DNA of 8,965 nucleotides from Microcystis sp. T1-4 (lineage in GTDB: Bacteria > Cyanobacteriota > Cyanobacteriia > Cyanobacteriales > Microcystaceae), in the NCBI RefSeq assembly GCF_000297435.1, contig NZ_CAIP01000197.1, positions 1 to 8,965 on the forward strand, read 5' to 3'. Under the pieces are notes generated by a model that searched no databases, was not told the DNA's origin, and saw nothing but the letters and a program-made list of their open reading frames with translations. Of the stretch, positions 7,221 through 8,965 are shown piece after piece. Positions within the stretch are counted from its first letter, which is position 1. Each line of letters starts with the position of its first letter. Made by a program: the position numbers and the translations under genes.

Positions 7221-7991
7221 TTACATAACATCAGTGTTCTTAAATATAGCATCCATTTGCAGTATTTCTGAAGGATTTTCGTTGTATCGCCATTCAAATC
7301 CTTTGCCAACCATAATATATTTATTCTCTTCTAGTAGTTTGATGATTTCCCATAGATAGGGTTGCTCTCGATAAAACTGACGAAATGATAATTCAATCAC
7401 TAAGTATTTAGATTTTTTTAGCAAATTTATACTACCCTTTAAAACCTCAAGCTCAAAACCTTGAACATCTAGTTTAATTACATCAGGGATTGGTAGATCA
7501 TCACTGGCATATATTGCATCTAAAATTCTAATTTCTACTTCCTCCTGCTCTTGCTGGTTTTGTGAAATACTATTAGGAAAATACTTATTTTGTTGTTCAT
7601 AATCAATAAAAGATGCTGAAGCAGTTCCTCCTTTAATTAATAACTTATCTTCCCTTTCACCTAAACCACACTGGTACATAACTTTAGTAACCCCAGGTAA
7701 GGGTCAAGATTGCAATTTATCCTGATACTGAGATTGGGGTTCAAAAAAAACCACGTGTTCTAAAGTGGGACTCATTTGACTTAAAACATAGGTCCAGTGA
7801 CCGGCATTTGCCCCTATATCGCAGAGATACTTTGGTTGCACGAATTTAAGCAATACATCTATGGTATCAAAACAATCAACATACCGAAATATCATAGGGT
7901 CACATCCAAAATATTCGATTCTTTTCGATAGCCGAAACATCCTACTCGAGAGACCTTTTAACAGTTTAGCCAACAATAGTTTTTGTTCCAT
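7221..7991 (-). pseudogene. FkbM family methyltransferase with an in-frame TGA
   Basis: One continuous reading frame of 255 residues (one stop inside) from ATG at 7991 to the stop at 7221, broken only by TGA at 7704-7706 (codon 96). Before the stop it has SAM motif I CDIGANAG at 57-64 and FFEP at 82-85. After it come MYQCGLGE and the family signature IKLDVQGFE at about codons 172-180, then YLVIELSF. Both halves belong to the same FkbM enzyme, and no bases are missing at the break (KLQS-stop-PLPGVTKVMYQCG), so this is a single nonsense change, not a frameshift. The first half alone would bind SAM poorly. The second half has an ATG (7679) but no obvious ribosome binding site. A sequencing error, strain polymorphism or read-through would each leave the gene usable. 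It would methylate a sugar hydroxyl if expressed whole. The flippase follows it by 31 bp. Confidence 0.88.
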
Positions 7992-8077
7992 GATAGTCTA
8001 TCAATTATTTTGTCAATTAGTTTCACAAAAGGTTAGGTTAAATTGTCGAGACGCAATCGCCGCCATTTTCCTCAAGC

Positions 8078-8356
8078 TTATGACTGATTTTCTGGTTTAA
8101 TTTGCCGAATCAAATAGCGAACTTCTGACAGCAAAACCTCAAAACGCTTGTCTGACTCTTCCTGTCTTTGTCTCATTTCATCCATATCACGCTGTTGCTG
8201 TGCTGCGATTTGTAGCAAAGCTTGTGCCGTCAATCTTACTCCTTCTACTGATTCTCTCAATTCCGAAACTGATTCTTTAATTTCGGAAAGCGAGTCTGCT
8301 AATTCATCTAGCATTTCATCTGTCCATCTCCTCCGTTCCCCATCCCTTCTTGTCAT
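8078..8356 (-). CDS. Small coiled-coil protein (shorter paralogue)
   Basis: A 92-aa hydrophilic protein with no known catalytic motif. It has a basic N-terminus (MTRRDGERRRW), a shared TDEMLDELA segment, three heptads (DSLSEIK, ESVSELR, ESVEGVR), a more apolar helix TAQALLQIAAQQQR, then a charged helix ending LLSEVRYLIRQIKPENQS. It is almost certainly one long helix forming a dimeric or trimeric coiled coil in the cytoplasm. The ATG at 8356 has GGGAG about 11 nt upstream. It is a tandem duplicate of the gene at 8441-8824: the first 20 residues align, the C-terminal 20 are nearly identical, and it is shorter by exactly five heptads. I do not recognise a function; a structural or scaffolding role is a guess. 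Confidence 0.8.
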   Translation of the reverse strand: MTRRDGERRRWTDEMLDELADSLSEIKESVSELRESVEGVRLTAQALLQIAAQQQRDMDEMRQRQEESDKRFEVLLSEVRYLIRQIKPENQS

Positions 8357-8406
8357 GGCTTGTTTTTCTCCCTTCTCAGTCTCAGGAGCTGCTTAAACTG
8401 TAGATA

Positions 8407-8412
8407 ATTATA
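8407..8412 (-). promoter_or_regulatory. Candidate -10 box (TATAAT) of the shorter coiled-coil gene
   Basis: A perfect TATAAT on the minus strand, directly after the repeated box GGCGATTGCGTC (8413-8424) and about 50 bp before the ATG at 8356. The same box precedes GATAAT (8868-8873) ahead of the longer paralogue. No convincing -35 box at the usual spacing, so this is a tentative call. Confidence 0.35.
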
Positions 8413-8440
8413 GACGCAATCGCCGCCAGTCGCGCCAAGC

Positions 8441-8824
8441 TTACGATTGATTTTCTGGCTTAAGTTGCCGAATCAGATGGCGGACTTCTGACAGCAAAAC
8501 CTCAAAACGCTTGTCTGACTCTTCCTGTCTTTGTCTCATTTCAGCAATTTCTGCTCTCCTTGCTTCATTTTCTCGTTGTTGCTGTGCGGCAATTTGTAGC
8601 AAAGCTTGTGCCGTCAATCTTACTCCTTCTACTGAATCTTTGATGTCCGAAACTGATTCTCTCAATTCTGAAACCGATTCCCGCAATTCCGAAACTAATT
8701 CTCTCAATTCTGAAACCGATTCCCGCAATTCCGAAACTGAGTCTTTGACTCCCGAAACTGAGTTTGCCAATTCATCTAGCATCTCATCTGTCCATCTAGA
8801 CTGTCCAGCTGAGCTTCTGGTCAT
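8441..8824 (-). CDS. Small coiled-coil protein with expanded heptads (longer paralogue)
   Basis: A 127-aa paralogue of the protein at 8078-8356. After MTRSSAGQSRWTDEMLDELA it has seven consecutive heptads (NSVSGVK, DSVSELR, ESVSELR, ELVSELR, ESVSELR, ESVSDIK, DSVEGVR) where its neighbour has three. One further 7-residue insertion (EARRAEI region) follows the TAQALLQIAAQQQR helix. It ends in the same KPENQS. The repeats have V/L at core positions and E/R/S on the surface, so a long parallel coiled coil is expected. The ATG at 8824 has a strong ribosome binding site (AAGGAG, 11 nt upstream). It is the first gene in transcription order in this window. Function unknown; no signal peptide or membrane segment. 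Confidence 0.82.
   Translation of the reverse strand: MTRSSAGQSRWTDEMLDELANSVSGVKDSVSELRESVSELRELVSELRESVSELRESVSDIKDSVEGVRLTAQALLQIAAQQQRENEARRAEIAEMRQRQEESDKRFEVLLSEVRHLIRQLKPENQS
8657..8740 (-). repeat. 42-bp tandem repeat inside the longer coiled-coil gene
   Basis: Two adjacent 42-bp units (8657-8698 and 8699-8740) differ only near their last positions (actaa against actga). Each unit codes for two heptads. The near identity at the DNA level, including third codon positions, points to recent duplication by slippage or unequal crossing over. Confidence 0.85.
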
Positions 8825-8867
8825 GGCTGGCTTTTCTCCTTTTTTAATAACTGTTTATAATTCATCT

Positions 8868-8873
8868 ATTATC
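8868..8873 (-). promoter_or_regulatory. Candidate -10 box (GATAAT) of the longer coiled-coil gene
   Basis: GATAAT on the minus strand, immediately after GGCGATTGCGTC (8874-8885) and about 44 bp before the ATG at 8824. It mirrors the TATAAT placed the same way ahead of the shorter paralogue. No good -35 match was seen. The rest of 8886-8965 shows no gene, only a small inverted repeat CGGTTGCTACCG near 8920-8931. Confidence 0.3.
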
Positions 8874-8965
8874 GACGCAATCGCCAGCAATTTCCCAACA
8901 TATTTCCTCTCTAAGCATAACGGTTGCTACCGTAGTACACAATCAGCTAAATTGTAAAGCTGTAT

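Larger units (their letters stand above)
8050..8873 (-). repeat. Tandem segmental duplication carrying the two coiled-coil genes
   Basis: Two units, 8050-8412 and 8413-8873, each begin with GACGCAATCGCCGCCA on the plus strand, then carry the 3' end, body and upstream region of a coiled-coil gene. A third copy of the boundary box (GACGCAATCGCC) is at 8874-8885, just beyond the second unit. The units differ by about 98 bp, almost all of it the extra heptads in the longer gene (105 bp) less small differences upstream. Confidence 0.75.

Noticed and set aside
7704..7706. Possible selenocysteine codon at the in-frame TGA.
   Set aside because: The site is not catalytic in FkbM enzymes, no insertion-element hairpin is apparent downstream, and the surrounding residues look like a loop. 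A nonsense change is simpler.
8050..8888. The repeated GACGCAATCGCC boxes, considered as CRISPR repeats.
   Set aside because: There are only three copies, spaced by hundreds of bases that contain coding genes, with no spacer-sized units.
8148..8957. Plus-strand frames rich in Ser/Glu/Thr/Asp opposite the two coiled-coil genes.
   Set aside because: They are antisense shadows of the heptad repeats; the minus-strand frames have good ribosome binding sites and conserved paralogy.

Overview
The window looks like a stretch of a surface-polysaccharide (exopolysaccharide, capsule or O-antigen type) gene cluster from a cyanobacterium. The base composition is AT-rich. Every gene I can support lies on the minus strand, so transcription runs from high to low coordinates. 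The cyanobacterial assignment is inference. It rests on the flippase/FkbM/methyltransferase style of the locus, on small miniature-transposon-like repeats, and on paired coiled-coil proteins of a type I associate with filamentous or bloom-forming cyanobacteria. I saw no copy of the HIP1 palindrome GCGATCGC, and I do not name a genus.

In transcription order: (1) 8825-8965 is upstream DNA. (2) Two small paralogous coiled-coil proteins (8441-8824 and 8078-8356) are tandem duplicates differing by exactly five heptads. (3) An FkbM-family methyltransferase gene (7221-7991) is cut by one in-frame TGA. (4) An apparently intact MOP-superfamily polysaccharide flippase (5654-7189) starts at TTG with a good ribosome binding site. 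(5) A gap of about 440 bp (5210-5653) holds a perfect 38-bp palindrome and the orphan 3' end of a lost gene. (6) A class I SAM methyltransferase (4460-5209) looks intact. (7) A second FkbM gene (about 4003-4453) has lost its SAM-binding core by internal deletion, and its 3' end is cut by a miniature element (3890-4002). (8) A second flippase (2984 to about 3830) is a pseudogene: it lacks its N-terminal half, carries at least two frameshifts and is split by a 121-bp element with 12-bp perfect inverted ends and an 8-bp target duplication. (9) Three intact genes follow: an FkbM methyltransferase (2009-2923), a zinc-ribbon SAM methyltransferase (1018-1965) and a family 2 glycosyltransferase (167-1015).

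Functionally, the intact genes fit a module that adds and methylates sugars on a lipid-linked glycan and moves it across the inner membrane: one glycosyltransferase, three intact methyltransferases and one flippase. Two of the three FkbM genes and one of the two flippases are broken. This suggests a locus that has been reshuffled by recombination and mobile elements, with an older flippase/methyltransferase pair decaying beside a working flippase. I did not find a convincing new defence or regulatory system. The most novel-looking parts are the heptad-variable coiled-coil pair with its repeated upstream box, and the two miniature elements caught inside decaying genes.
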